A DNA stretch of 47,476 nucleotides from Dyella_A sp051962475. GTDB lineage: Bacteria > Pseudomonadota > Gammaproteobacteria > Xanthomonadales > Rhodanobacteraceae. Positions 26,771 through 35,333 of this stretch are shown here, in pieces; position 1 is the first letter of the stretch; each line of letters begins with the position of its first letter. A model generated the notes under the pieces. It had not been told where the DNA came from. It made no database searches and worked only from the letters and a program-made list of their open reading frames with translations. The stretch spans positions 1 to 47,476 of the forward strand of contig NZ_JBQCCF010000027.1 of NCBI RefSeq assembly GCF_051962475.1. Direction: 5' to 3'. The translations under genes and the position numbers were made by a program.

Positions 26771-27934
26771 ATGAAATACCTGCATCTCATCTGGGCGGCG
26801 TTGTTTCGCCGCAAGACACGCACCTTACTCACCCTGGTGTCGATCATCACCGCGTTCCTGCTGTTCGGCATGCTCGACGCGGTGCGCACCGCCTTCGACA
26901 GCGGCAGCAAGAGCGTGGTGGGCGTGGATCGGCTGATCACCGCCTCGCGCTACTCGATCATCCAGTCGCTGCCGCAGGCGCTGCAATCGCGCATCGCCGG
27001 CGTGCCGGGTGTGCGCGACGTGGCCTACGCCAACTGGTTCGGCGGCATCTATCAGGATCCGAAGAACTTCGTCTTCAGCTACGCGGTGAGCCCGAATTAT
27101 CTGGACGTCTATCCGGAGATCCAGCTGACGCCGGAGCAGCGCAAGGCCTTCGACAACACCCGCACCGGCGTGGTGGTCGGCCCGGTGCTGGCGAAGAAAT
27201 ACGGCTGGAAGGTGGGCGACAAGATCCCGCTGCAGTCGACGATCTTCCCGCAGAAGAACGGCGACAAGACCTGGCAGTTCGACATCGTCGGCATCTACAG
27301 CGTCGGCAAGGGGGCCGCCAACGGTGTCGACCAGCTGTTCCTGCTGCACTGGAAGTATTTCGACGAGGCCAACCTCTACGCGCGCCACGAGATGGGCTGG
27401 TACATCGATCGGCTCGCCGACCCGAACGCCGCCGACAGCGTGGCCAAGGCGATCGATGCTATCTCGGCCAATTCCGACCACGAGACCAAGACCCAGACTG
27501 AGCAGGCGTTCAGTGCCTCGTTCGCCAAGCAGCTGGGCGACATCGGCCTGATCGTCACGGCGATCATGGGCGCGGTGTTCTTCACCCTGATCCTGCTGAC
27601 CGGCAACACCATGGCGCAGGCGGTGCGCGAGCGTACGTCCGAACTGGCGGTGCTCAAGACGATCGGGTTTTCCAGCCACGGCGTGCTCGGCATGGTGCTG
27701 GCCGAATCGGTGCTGCTGCTGGTGCTGGGTGGCGCGATCGGTCTGGGCATTGCCTCGCTACTGGCGCCGGGGGTGAGCAAGGGCAGCGGTGGCATGGTGA
27801 ACCTGCCGCCGGTCGGCGCCACCAGTTGGGCGATCGGGGTGGGGCTGATGGTGCTGATCGGCCTGGTGGTCGGCGCGTTGCCGGCGATGCGCGCGATGCG
27901 CCTGAACATTGTCGACGCCCTCGCGGGCCGCTGA
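26771..27934 (+). CDS. ABC transporter permease, FtsX/MacB type (first)
   Basis: 387 residues with the four-helix FtsX layout: TM1 at about 20-40 (TLLTLVSIITAFLLFGML), a large periplasmic domain (about 45-255) and three C-terminal helices (about 258-280, 308-335, 355-378). The extended cytoplasmic loop LAVLKTIGFSSHGVLG and terminal MRAMRLNIVDALAGR contain the coupling elements seen in MacB-like permeases. It pairs with the second permease, the ATPase and the MacA-like adaptor as a mechanotransmission-type exporter. It starts ten bases after the ATPase stop, with GAGGAGG just upstream. Confidence 0.94.
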   Translation: MKYLHLIWAALFRRKTRTLLTLVSIITAFLLFGMLDAVRTAFDSGSKSVVGVDRLITASRYSIIQSLPQALQSRIAGVPGVRDVAYANWFGGIYQDPKNFVFSYAVSPNYLDVYPEIQLTPEQRKAFDNTRTGVVVGPVLAKKYGWKVGDKIPLQSTIFPQKNGDKTWQFDIVGIYSVGKGAANGVDQLFLLHWKYFDEANLYARHEMGWYIDRLADPNAADSVAKAIDAISANSDHETKTQTEQAFSASFAKQLGDIGLIVTAIMGAVFFTLILLTGNTMAQAVRERTSELAVLKTIGFSSHGVLGMVLAESVLLLVLGGAIGLGIASLLAPGVSKGSGGMVNLPPVGATSWAIGVGLMVLIGLVVGALPAMRAMRLNIVDALAGR

Positions 27935-27945
27935 GGAGATCCATC

Positions 27946-29268
27946 ATGAAAAAGTTTCTCAGCTTTCTGGGCAACCTTGGCCTGCTGGTGCTGCTCGCCG
28001 CGGTGCTGGTGATCTGGACGCATCTGCCGCTGGTCGCGGTCGGCGGGCTCGCCGTGCTGCTGGTGTTCTGGCTGGTGTTGTTCCGCCGCGGGCGGCAGAC
28101 GCTCTCGGTGACCCGCGTGGGCATCAGCACGCTGGGCCAGCGCATCGGCGCCTCGTCGGTGATCGTGATCGGCATCGCCGGTGTGGTCGGCGTACTGGTG
28201 GCGATGCTAGCGATGGGCGACGGTTTCGCCGCCACGCTGCAGCAGACCGGCAGCGACGACACCGCCATCGTGCTGCGCGGCGGCTCGGCGGCCGAGCTCA
28301 ACTCGGTGCTGGAACGCGACAGCCTCAACGTGATCGAACAGGCGCCCGGCGTGGCGCGCGATGCCGACGGCAAACCGGTCGCCTCGGCCGAGATCTCGGT
28401 GGTGGCGAACTTGGCCAAGAAGAACGATCCCAGCGTGGAAGCCAACGTGCAGATTCGCGGCGTCGGCGATGCCGCGTGGGCGCTGCGCCCGAACATGCAC
28501 ATCACCGAGGGGCGCCGCTTCAAGCCCGGCCTGCGCGAGCTGGTGGTGGGACAGGGGGCGCAGCGGCAGTTCGCCGGGCTGGAAGTAGGGCACCAGATCC
28601 GCCTCGCCGGCCAGCCGTGGACCGTGGTCGGTGCGTTCGCTTCCAACGACTCGCACGATTCGGAACTGTGGGGCGACATGCAGACCGTGGCCTCGGCCTA
28701 CCGGCGCGGCTCCAGTGCACAGTCGGTGACCGTGCGCCTCACCTCACCCAAGGCGTTCGACACGTTCAAGGCGGCCCTGCTCAGCGATCCGCGCATCAAG
28801 GTGGATGTCACCACCACCGGCGAGTACTTCGCCAAGCAGTCCGAGGGGCTGACCAAGTTGATCCGCATCGTCGGCCTCACCGTGGGCATCATCATGGCGA
28901 TCGGCGCCGTGTTCGGCGCGCTCAATACCATGTTCGCGGCCGTCGCTTCGCGCGCCCGGGAGATCGCCACGCTGCGTGCGATCGGCTTTCGCGGCGTGCC
29001 GGTGGTGGTGTCGGTGCTGCTGGAGACGATGCTGCTGGCCCTGCTCGGCGGGCTGCTCGGTGGCTTCGTCACCTGGCTGATCTTCAACAACTACACCGCT
29101 TCCACCCTGGGCTCCAACTTCAGCCAGGTGGTGTTCCAGTTCAAGGTGTCGCCGCAGCTGCTGTGGACCGGCATCAAGTGGGCGATGGCGATCGGCTTCA
29201 TCGGCGGCCTGTTCCCCGCCGTGCGTGCCGCGCGCCTGCCGGTGACCACTGCGCTGAGGGAGCTTTAG
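27946..29268 (+). CDS. ABC transporter permease, FtsX/MacB type (second, extra N-terminal helices)
   Basis: 440 residues from ATG 27946, with GAGGAG upstream. Unlike its partner it starts with two additional hydrophobic helices (about 8-25 and 27-47, FLGNLGLLVLLAAVLVIW and LVAVGGLAVLLVFWLVLF) before the canonical FtsX TM1 (about 72-95). The periplasmic domain (about 97-310) and three C-terminal helices follow, with REIATLRAIGFRGVPVVVSV as the coupling region. Asymmetric permease pairs of this type suggest a heterodimeric exporter. It is the last gene of the operon; no clear T-tailed terminator follows. Confidence 0.93.
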   Translation: MKKFLSFLGNLGLLVLLAAVLVIWTHLPLVAVGGLAVLLVFWLVLFRRGRQTLSVTRVGISTLGQRIGASSVIVIGIAGVVGVLVAMLAMGDGFAATLQQTGSDDTAIVLRGGSAAELNSVLERDSLNVIEQAPGVARDADGKPVASAEISVVANLAKKNDPSVEANVQIRGVGDAAWALRPNMHITEGRRFKPGLRELVVGQGAQRQFAGLEVGHQIRLAGQPWTVVGAFASNDSHDSELWGDMQTVASAYRRGSSAQSVTVRLTSPKAFDTFKAALLSDPRIKVDVTTTGEYFAKQSEGLTKLIRIVGLTVGIIMAIGAVFGALNTMFAAVASRAREIATLRAIGFRGVPVVVSVLLETMLLALLGGLLGGFVTWLIFNNYTASTLGSNFSQVVFQFKVSPQLLWTGIKWAMAIGFIGGLFPAVRAARLPVTTALREL

Positions 29269-29308
29269 TGGCAATCGTCTGGAACTAGGCTCGTGGGGAT
29301 CCGATTGT

Positions 29309-29332
29309 GCGGTCCTGCCATAGGCGGACCGC
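29309..29332. repeat. short inverted repeat after the ABC operon
   Basis: GCGGTCC (29309-29315) pairs with GGACCGC (29326-29332), and the inner GCC/GGC pairs around an ATA loop with one bulged T. No T-run follows on either strand, so it does not look like an intrinsic terminator. Bases around it (TGTGCGGTCC) also occur near 23705, hinting at a dispersed but weak repeat. Confidence 0.4.
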
Positions 29333-29395
29333 TACGGCACCTGACTTATCGTCCCGGCCCCGGGCCATGCCGTTCCGTCTCGCTCCGCAGTAGGC

Positions 29396-29421
29396 AAAAA
29401 AAGGCCGCCATGGAAGCGGCC
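29396..29421 (-). terminator. Rho-independent terminator of the TonB receptor gene
   Basis: On the reverse strand a GGCCGC/GCGGCC stem with a seven-base loop is followed by seven consecutive T residues (A-run 29396-29402 on the given strand). It lies about 80 bp past the receptor stop. Confidence 0.8.
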
Positions 29422-29501
29422 ATCTGGGGAGAATCTCGTGTCTCGGCACTTCCGTGTGCCGGACTCGATGTCGTTATGGTCAGGTTGATCCGCTACACGG
29501 A

Positions 29502-32500
29502 TCAGAAGTCGTAGCTGACGCCAAACTGGACATAGCGCGGCTGCTGCACAGCGATCGGTACCAGGTAATCGACCGAGAGCTGGCCAGGGCCGGACTCGGA
29601 GGTGTTGTAGTACTGAGTTATCCGTTGCTGATTGAGCAGGTTGTAGACCTGGGCAGAGAAGGCCAGCTTCTTGTCGGCCCACGCCGGCCGGTATTCCGCG
29701 TTGAGACTGAGGATTTCCTGCCACGGCGTGCGGCCGGTGGTGCCTGGTGCGGCGGGCGTGCCGGCGGGACCGCAGAAATGATACGAGGAGCCGTAGTTGT
29801 ACTCGTCGGCCTGCTGAGGCCCAAAGTAGCCCAGACATGTCCGCGGCGTACCGGAAAGGATCTGCAGGTTGCCGCCGACCAGCCACTCGGGGGTGATCTG
29901 GTAGTAGCCGATCAGCTTGATCTGGTGCCTGCGATCGTTGGACTGGTCGCCATTGGCATACGTCATGACGCCGGTGTTGTCCCAGTCCTCGGTCTGTGCC
30001 ACATCGGTCTGCCCGATGTCGGAGCGGACCGACCCTTCGGTGTTGCCGAAGCTGTGCGCCAGCGTGTAGTCGATGCGTCCATACCAGGTGCCGTCGAATG
30101 GGTGCTCCAGATATGTGTCCAGAGCGACGTACTTGCGCAGCAGATTGGGCATGTTGAAGGCCGACCACGGGATCGTCATGACTCCGTAGCCGCCCTGGCC
30201 GTTGGGAACGTTGAACGTTGCCGTGCGCCCGGGGTTCATGATGTAACAACCCGCACCGGACGCCGCGTTCGGATCGAAGCCCTGAGCCTGGCCTTCTGAA
30301 GCAAACACGTCGGTCTCGCAGACGTCGTCCAGGTCGTTGCGCAGTACGCGATAGGTCCCCTTGGCACCGGCAGTCCATTTGGCGCCGAGCATGTCGAACG
30401 CCTGGTCCAGACCGGCGATGTACTCGTCCTGATACTCAGCCTTGGCGTTGCGGCTGGTGACCTGTTTCGGATCCGGTGGCTGGCCGAACTCCAGGTTGGC
30501 CGACACGCCGGGGTAGTGCCCCTGCGGAATCTGGGTGAGCCCGCTGGGTATGCCGGTCGCCGGATCGATGCTGGTGTAGGTGAAGTACTGGTTGGTGAAG
30601 ATGCTGCCCGACGCGCCACGGATGGCAACGTTCGCCGGTTCGTCCAGATAGTAGCGGCCGGCATTGGCGTAGACCTTCAGGCTGGAATCGCCGTGCACGT
30701 CCCAGCTCGCGCCCACTCGCGGTGCCCATTGCGGTTTGGTGAGCCGCAGATAGGCGACGCTGTCGGGGTTGTAGTTGGTGAACTGGTCGTTACGCAGGCC
30801 GAGCGACAAAAGCACCCGGTCGGTTACCTGCCATTGATCCTCGATGAACTGCGCGTGCTGTTTCACGCGCACCTTGGCCGCGCCGGTGGTGTAGATGTAC
30901 TGCGACACGTAGTAGCCCTGACCACCCGGGGCACCCACCTCCTGTCCAGGCTGGGCCGAGATCGGGATATTCGGATCCCCTCGGCCATAGTCCCACGCAT
31001 ATCCGGGGCCAGGCTCCTGGTTGCCGATGTTGAGCGCCTGGATATCCATGTTGTCGATACCCGCGGTGATCGAGTGGTTACCGATCTTGTAGTTAACGTC
31101 CAGGCGCAGGTTCGTGGTCTTGTCCTGGGCACCGGGGTTGGCCACGGATCCGGAGGTCTGCGTGCCATTGATGATGGAGCCCCCGGTAAGCGCAGTGTTC
31201 TCGAACTGCGGATTCAGGATGCGCGGATCCGGACCGCCGCCGGCCATGCTGTAGTCGGTCTGCGTCATCTTTCCATACAGCGCATCCACGGTCAGGTTGT
31301 CCGTCAGGTACCCCGTATACTTGGCGACCCAAAGGTCGGCGCCGTCCTTTGTATGGGTGTCAGGGCTCAGGAAGTTTCCGAAGTTGCCCTTGGCCTGACC
31401 TGGGACATAGTTGTACTGGTAGACATTCCCGGAATACTCGGTCTTGTTGGAAGCGCCGGTGAGCTCGAGGATGTTGTTGTCGGTGATGTTCCAGTCGATC
31501 TTTCCGTACCACTTCGGGTCGGTGTAGCTGTAGGTCGTTGCGCGTCCACTCTCGACCGATTCGATATTCGTGCCATCGATCGTGCGTTGCGCCTCCACCG
31601 CGCCGAAGATGAAGAGCTTGTCCTTGATCAACGGTCCGCCGGCGTAGGCGTCGGCTGTGGCGCCGGTACTCTGGTTGTCGTTCCGGTACTGATAGATCTG
31701 CCCCTGGGCGCCGCCGTCAGCGTTGGACAGGTATTGCGGGCCACTCGGGTAGTAGAGGTTGCGCGGTGAAGCCTTGGCCCAGTCGGGGGTCCAGAGGATC
31801 TGTCCGCCAAAGTGCCATTCGTTCGTGCCGCGTTTGCCGACCTGGCTGATCACGCCGCCGTCTGAGCGGCCGTAGGCGGCCCCGTAGCCGCCGGTCAGCA
31901 CCTGCTCCTGGTCGATCGCACCGTAGGGAAGAGTCAGGCCGCCGAAGTTGTGCAGCGGATCGGAAGTATTGAATCCGTTGATGTAGTAAGCGTTTTCTGC
32001 AACCGACGATCCGCCGAAGGAATTGAGCACCTGACCTGTCGGACTGGTGAAGTAACCGCTGCCCTGATTGACGCCCGGGGCGAGAGTGGCGATGGCTTCG
32101 GCGGTCCGCTGCAGCGGCAACTTGGCCAGCTGTTCGGCGGTGATTACCGTGCGCGAATCAACCTGGCTGACATCGATGGCTGGCAGCGCGTTGGCCGACA
32201 CGGTCAGGCCAGTCAGCGTCGTGGCGTCGGTGGGGCCCGAGCTACTGAAGGACACCTGCGTGCCACTGCCGACGATGGTCTTAACTCCCGTGCGCGAGTC
32301 GATCGCCGCGCCATCCTTACGCAGACTCACCGTATACGTACCCAGCGGCAGTGACGAAGCGCTGTAATGGCCGCTGCTGTCCACCGGTACCTCGCGCGAC
32401 AGACCGTTCGCGCTTTCGATCAGGATGCTCTCGCCCTGGGCGGCGGGCGCCGTGCCATAGATCGTGCCCGTGGTGGACTGGGCGTAGGCGACGCCGCTGA

Positions 32501-32588
32501 GGCTGAGCGATACGCCCAATGCAAGCCAGAGCGCCTTGCGATTTGGCGCGCGACGCGCTGAACGTGGAATGCTGCATTTGCTGTTCAT
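29502..32588 (-). CDS. TonB-dependent receptor, Oar-like, with N-terminal carboxypeptidase-regulatory-like domain
   Basis: 1028-residue outer-membrane active transporter. A signal peptide covers about residues 1-36 (LALGVSLSLSGVAYA, cleavage before QST). A beta-sandwich carboxypeptidase-regulatory/CarbopepD-like domain (about 37-115, GLSREVPVDSSGHYSASSLP) precedes the plug (about 130-250, DSRTVITAEQLAKLPLQRTA; NAYYINGFNTSDPLHNFGG). A large beta-barrel follows and ends in aromatic residues (FGVSYDF), as expected for BAM recognition. This Oar-type architecture is abundant in Xanthomonadales and has been linked to uptake of complex nutrients or to adhesion; the substrate is unknown. It is divergent from a MocR-type regulator with which it shares a 275-bp control region, and is probably regulated by it. 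GGGGAA precedes ATG 32588. Confidence 0.93.
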   Translation of the reverse strand: MNSKCSIPRSARRAPNRKALWLALGVSLSLSGVAYAQSTTGTIYGTAPAAQGESILIESANGLSREVPVDSSGHYSASSLPLGTYTVSLRKDGAAIDSRTGVKTIVGSGTQVSFSSSGPTDATTLTGLTVSANALPAIDVSQVDSRTVITAEQLAKLPLQRTAEAIATLAPGVNQGSGYFTSPTGQVLNSFGGSSVAENAYYINGFNTSDPLHNFGGLTLPYGAIDQEQVLTGGYGAAYGRSDGGVISQVGKRGTNEWHFGGQILWTPDWAKASPRNLYYPSGPQYLSNADGGAQGQIYQYRNDNQSTGATADAYAGGPLIKDKLFIFGAVEAQRTIDGTNIESVESGRATTYSYTDPKWYGKIDWNITDNNILELTGASNKTEYSGNVYQYNYVPGQAKGNFGNFLSPDTHTKDGADLWVAKYTGYLTDNLTVDALYGKMTQTDYSMAGGGPDPRILNPQFENTALTGGSIINGTQTSGSVANPGAQDKTTNLRLDVNYKIGNHSITAGIDNMDIQALNIGNQEPGPGYAWDYGRGDPNIPISAQPGQEVGAPGGQGYYVSQYIYTTGAAKVRVKQHAQFIEDQWQVTDRVLLSLGLRNDQFTNYNPDSVAYLRLTKPQWAPRVGASWDVHGDSSLKVYANAGRYYLDEPANVAIRGASGSIFTNQYFTYTSIDPATGIPSGLTQIPQGHYPGVSANLEFGQPPDPKQVTSRNAKAEYQDEYIAGLDQAFDMLGAKWTAGAKGTYRVLRNDLDDVCETDVFASEGQAQGFDPNAASGAGCYIMNPGRTATFNVPNGQGGYGVMTIPWSAFNMPNLLRKYVALDTYLEHPFDGTWYGRIDYTLAHSFGNTEGSVRSDIGQTDVAQTEDWDNTGVMTYANGDQSNDRRHQIKLIGYYQITPEWLVGGNLQILSGTPRTCLGYFGPQQADEYNYGSSYHFCGPAGTPAAPGTTGRTPWQEILSLNAEYRPAWADKKLAFSAQVYNLLNQQRITQYYNTSESGPGQLSVDYLVPIAVQQPRYVQFGVSYDF

Positions 32589-32674
32589 GGGTTCCCCGGA
32601 TGACTTGGATGCGTGCGTCTTCGAAAAATCCTGACGCTGTATGAGAGGCGCGGCGAGAAAGCGGAGTCAGGAGA

Positions 32675-32687
32675 TTCCGCGAGCCGT
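32675..32687. promoter_or_regulatory. direct repeat A in receptor/MocR control region
   Basis: TTCCGCGAGCCGT, exactly repeated at 32796-32808. This copy lies 87 bp upstream of the TonB-receptor start codon and is a candidate binding site for the divergent MocR-type regulator. Confidence 0.45.
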
Positions 32688-32795
32688 CGGCGATCCTCAT
32701 GCGAGTGTTAGATCCGAGTAAATAACCGGTCTGCCGCGTTTGGTTGCTACCAGAAGAGTCCACTTAAGGCGGGCGAAAGGTGACCACTTCATTCT

Positions 32796-32808
32796 TTCCG
32801 CGAGCCGT
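32796..32808. promoter_or_regulatory. direct repeat B in receptor/MocR control region
   Basis: Second exact copy of TTCCGCGAGCCGT, in the same orientation as repeat A with 121 bp between copy starts, and 55 bp before the MocR start codon. Direct-repeat operators are known for MocR proteins such as GabR and PdxR; binding here is inferred. Confidence 0.45.
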
Positions 32809-32863
32809 GTAAACCGTGCAGCCAGTGCACCGTTTGTCGGTGGGCTATCGAGGAAGCAACCTC

Positions 32864-34423
32864 ATGCTTTTGAAGCTTGAAGGCGGAGAACCGCTCTATT
32901 TGCAGGTCTACCGGGCGCTCTGCCGAGCTATCGAGGGCGGCCGCTTCCAGCCTTCGAACCGGCTGCCTGGTACTCGCACGCTTGCTCGCGAACTGGGCGT
33001 GTCGCGCACGGTCGTGCTGCAGGCTTTTGCGCAGTTGGAGAGCGAAGGCATCACGATGAGTAATCCCGGCAGCGGGACTTTCGTGAGTGACCGATATTCG
33101 CAGGAATATGCGGCAACCATCCCCTTGCAAGCGGCCCATATACCGCCCGATCCACCCGTAAATGATTTACCCACACCCTCGCCGTGGGCCATTAGTGCTT
33201 GCAAAGAAGTTTCCCTCGCCAGCTCCCCGGTCACGACTCCGGCCGGCATGCTGGATTTCACCGATCTAAAGATCTTTCAAGATGCGGCGGGCGCTCGACA
33301 GTGGCGCCATGTACTGCTGGAGGCGATGCAGGATCGCAGCAATCTGCCCCAGGATTTCCTCGGCCTGCGTGAGTTACGCGTGGCGTTGTCTCTGGAATTG
33401 CGTCAAGAGCGCGGATTGCAGGTGGATCCGGATGACATCCTCATAGTGGCTGGCATCCAACAGGCGCGTGACTTGGTTACACGGGTCCTTGTGCAGCCGG
33501 GGATGGTTGTCGGCATCGAGGATCCGGGCTACCGGGGGATCCGGGCGACATTTCGGTCGGCGGGCGCCCGCGTCGTCGCTTGCGCTGTGGGTGGTGCCGG
33601 CTTGGATGTCGAGCAGCACGCGAACGAGTTGGCCGAAGCCAAGCTGATCTACGTGATGCCATCGCAGCAATTTCCGACTGGGGCAGTCATGTCGGAAGAC
33701 CGACGACACCGCCTTCTGAACTGGGCATACCAACGAGGTGCCTACATCATAGAAGACGATTTCGAGCCCGAGCACCGCTTGGTCTCCACGGCGTCACCTC
33801 CACTCTACGTACTGGATCGTCGGCAGCAAGTGATCTATGTCGGAGCTTTCGCGCGCGAGTTTTTCCCGACCATGCGTATGGCTTATGTCGTTGCGCCGGC
33901 AGGTCTTCGCCCATACCTCGTCGCAGCTAAATGGGTGGCTGACCGTGGTGCTGGCTTTCTCCTCCAGCGTGTGCTCGCTCGCTACCTCGCGGCGGGGGAT
34001 TACCAGCGCAACCTGCGAAGACTGTTCGTGCTGCTGGCGGCCAAGCGGGAGAGTCTGGTGCATAGCCTGCACGAGCACTTCGGGCGCCACGCGGCGGTTT
34101 CAGGCGGCGGCGCAAGTGGAGCACTCCTCGTCCACTTCGTCGAATTGCCACGCGACCGGACGAACGCTCTCGTTAGTTGCGCGGCAGATAATGGAGTGCG
34201 CATCGCCTCAGCACATGTCTACTATGACAATCCGCCACCCCACATAACCTTGTTGCTGCGCTACGCGCATGTTCCCCAAGGCCGTATCGACGAAGCGATT
34301 CGTCGTTTGGCCGCGGCGTTCTACAAGCTCTGCGACGAACTTTCGATCGGTCGGCAGCGGACGTCGACCGCGGCGGGGCTTCACGAGACCGGGCGCCTCA
34401 GCGCTTCTGCCGCGCCAGCGTGA
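32864..34423 (+). CDS. MocR-type GntR regulator with aminotransferase-like domain lacking the PLP lysine
   Basis: 519 residues from ATG 32864 (AGGA nine bases upstream). The N-terminal GntR winged helix (about 1-75) contains YLQVYRALCRAIEGGRF, LPGTRTLARELGVSRTVVLQ and GSGTFVSDRY. The class I aminotransferase-like domain (about 120-500) aligns well with MocR proteins: YVMPSQQFPTGAVMS, IIEDDFEPEHR and RPYLVAAKW. At the Schiff-base position, where MocR proteins have an SK-x-x-FP motif, this protein reads GAFAREFFPTMRMAY, with Arg331 (CGC) replacing Lys and Ala330 replacing Ser; the motif His of PSHQFPTG is Gln. It therefore probably cannot form a normal internal aldimine. It is divergent from the TonB receptor and is likely its regulator. 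Its 3' end overlaps the EamA gene by 26 bp. Confidence 0.93.
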   Translation: MLLKLEGGEPLYLQVYRALCRAIEGGRFQPSNRLPGTRTLARELGVSRTVVLQAFAQLESEGITMSNPGSGTFVSDRYSQEYAATIPLQAAHIPPDPPVNDLPTPSPWAISACKEVSLASSPVTTPAGMLDFTDLKIFQDAAGARQWRHVLLEAMQDRSNLPQDFLGLRELRVALSLELRQERGLQVDPDDILIVAGIQQARDLVTRVLVQPGMVVGIEDPGYRGIRATFRSAGARVVACAVGGAGLDVEQHANELAEAKLIYVMPSQQFPTGAVMSEDRRHRLLNWAYQRGAYIIEDDFEPEHRLVSTASPPLYVLDRRQQVIYVGAFAREFFPTMRMAYVVAPAGLRPYLVAAKWVADRGAGFLLQRVLARYLAAGDYQRNLRRLFVLLAAKRESLVHSLHEHFGRHAAVSGGGASGALLVHFVELPRDRTNALVSCAADNGVRIASAHVYYDNPPPHITLLLRYAHVPQGRIDEAIRRLAAAFYKLCDELSIGRQRTSTAAGLHETGRLSASAAPA

Positions 34424-35333
34424 TCACGCCCACGCCGAGCAGGATCACCGCCATGCCGGCCAGATCGAACGTGCCTACGTGCTCGCCGACGAGCAGCACG
34501 CCGAACAGCACGGCGACGGGCGGGTTCACGTAGGCGTAGCTGGTGGCCACGGCGGGGCGTGCGTGCTTGAGCACGTAGAGATAAGCACTGAAGGCGACGA
34601 TGGAGCCGAACAGGGCGAGGTAGACCACGGCTGCGGTGGCGCGCACGGTGGGGTGGTCGGGCAGGTGCTCGCCGCCGGCGTAGCCCACGCCGAGCAGGGC
34701 CACGCTGGCGCAGAGCATCTGCGCGGCGGTGTTCATCGGGCCGGCGGGCATGTCCTGGCGGCGGCTCCATGCCGAGCCGAACGCCCAGCACATGGCGGCG
34801 GTGATCAGCGCCAGCGCGCCGATGCGCGAGCCGGACAATCCGCTGCCCAGGTTCAGCACGATCACGCCAGCGAAGCCGATCAGCAGGCCGATCGTTTCGC
34901 GCCGCGTGGCCCACTGCCCGTACAGGCCGGCGAACAGCGCCGCGAACAGCGGCATGCTGGCCACCGCCACGGCGGCGATGCCCGAACTCACCCGCTGCTC
35001 GGCGAAGCACACCAGGCCGTTGCCGAAGCCGAGCAGCAGCACGCCGGTGAACGCGGCGTTGCGCCACTGCCCTGCGGTCGGGGCGGCCATGCCGCGCAGG
35101 CGCAGGAAGCCGTAGAGCAGTACGCCTGCGCCGAGGAAGCGCACGCCGGCGAGCAGGAACGGTGGGTAGCTTTCCAGCGCGTAGCGGATGCCGAGATAGG
35201 TCGAGCCCCAGATCACGTAGAGCGCGAGCAGGGCAAGCGGAATCAGCACGCGCTCATCGACGGGGCCGCGTGCACCGGACGCGGAAACTGGCTGGGACAT
35301 GCGTGGGGGAGTCGCGCGGGGGAGGCGCGTCAT
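34398..35333 (-). CDS. EamA-family (DMT) exporter, YedA-like
   Basis: 311 residues with ten predicted membrane helices in two EamA repeats. The first repeat starts LIPLALLALYVIWGSTYLGI with the family WGSTY motif, and FAEQRVSSGIAAVAVASMPL marks the third/fourth helices; the second repeat begins near IGALALITAAMCWAFGSAWS, with YAYVNPPVAVLFGVLLVGE near the end. Substrate is unknown; relatives export amino acids or metabolites. The ATG at 35333 overlaps the stop of the upstream Ada-like gene (TAATG), suggesting translational coupling; ATG 35300 (MSQPVSASG) is an alternative. It converges with the MocR gene and overlaps it by 26 bp. Confidence 0.92.
   Translation of the reverse strand: MTRLPRATPPRMSQPVSASGARGPVDERVLIPLALLALYVIWGSTYLGIRYALESYPPFLLAGVRFLGAGVLLYGFLRLRGMAAPTAGQWRNAAFTGVLLLGFGNGLVCFAEQRVSSGIAAVAVASMPLFAALFAGLYGQWATRRETIGLLIGFAGVIVLNLGSGLSGSRIGALALITAAMCWAFGSAWSRRQDMPAGPMNTAAQMLCASVALLGVGYAGGEHLPDHPTVRATAAVVYLALFGSIVAFSAYLYVLKHARPAVATSYAYVNPPVAVLFGVLLVGEHVGTFDLAGMAVILLGVGVITLARQKR

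Noticed and set aside
29309..29332. Hairpin after the ABC operon as a terminator
   Set aside because: The stem is good but no T-run follows on either strand.
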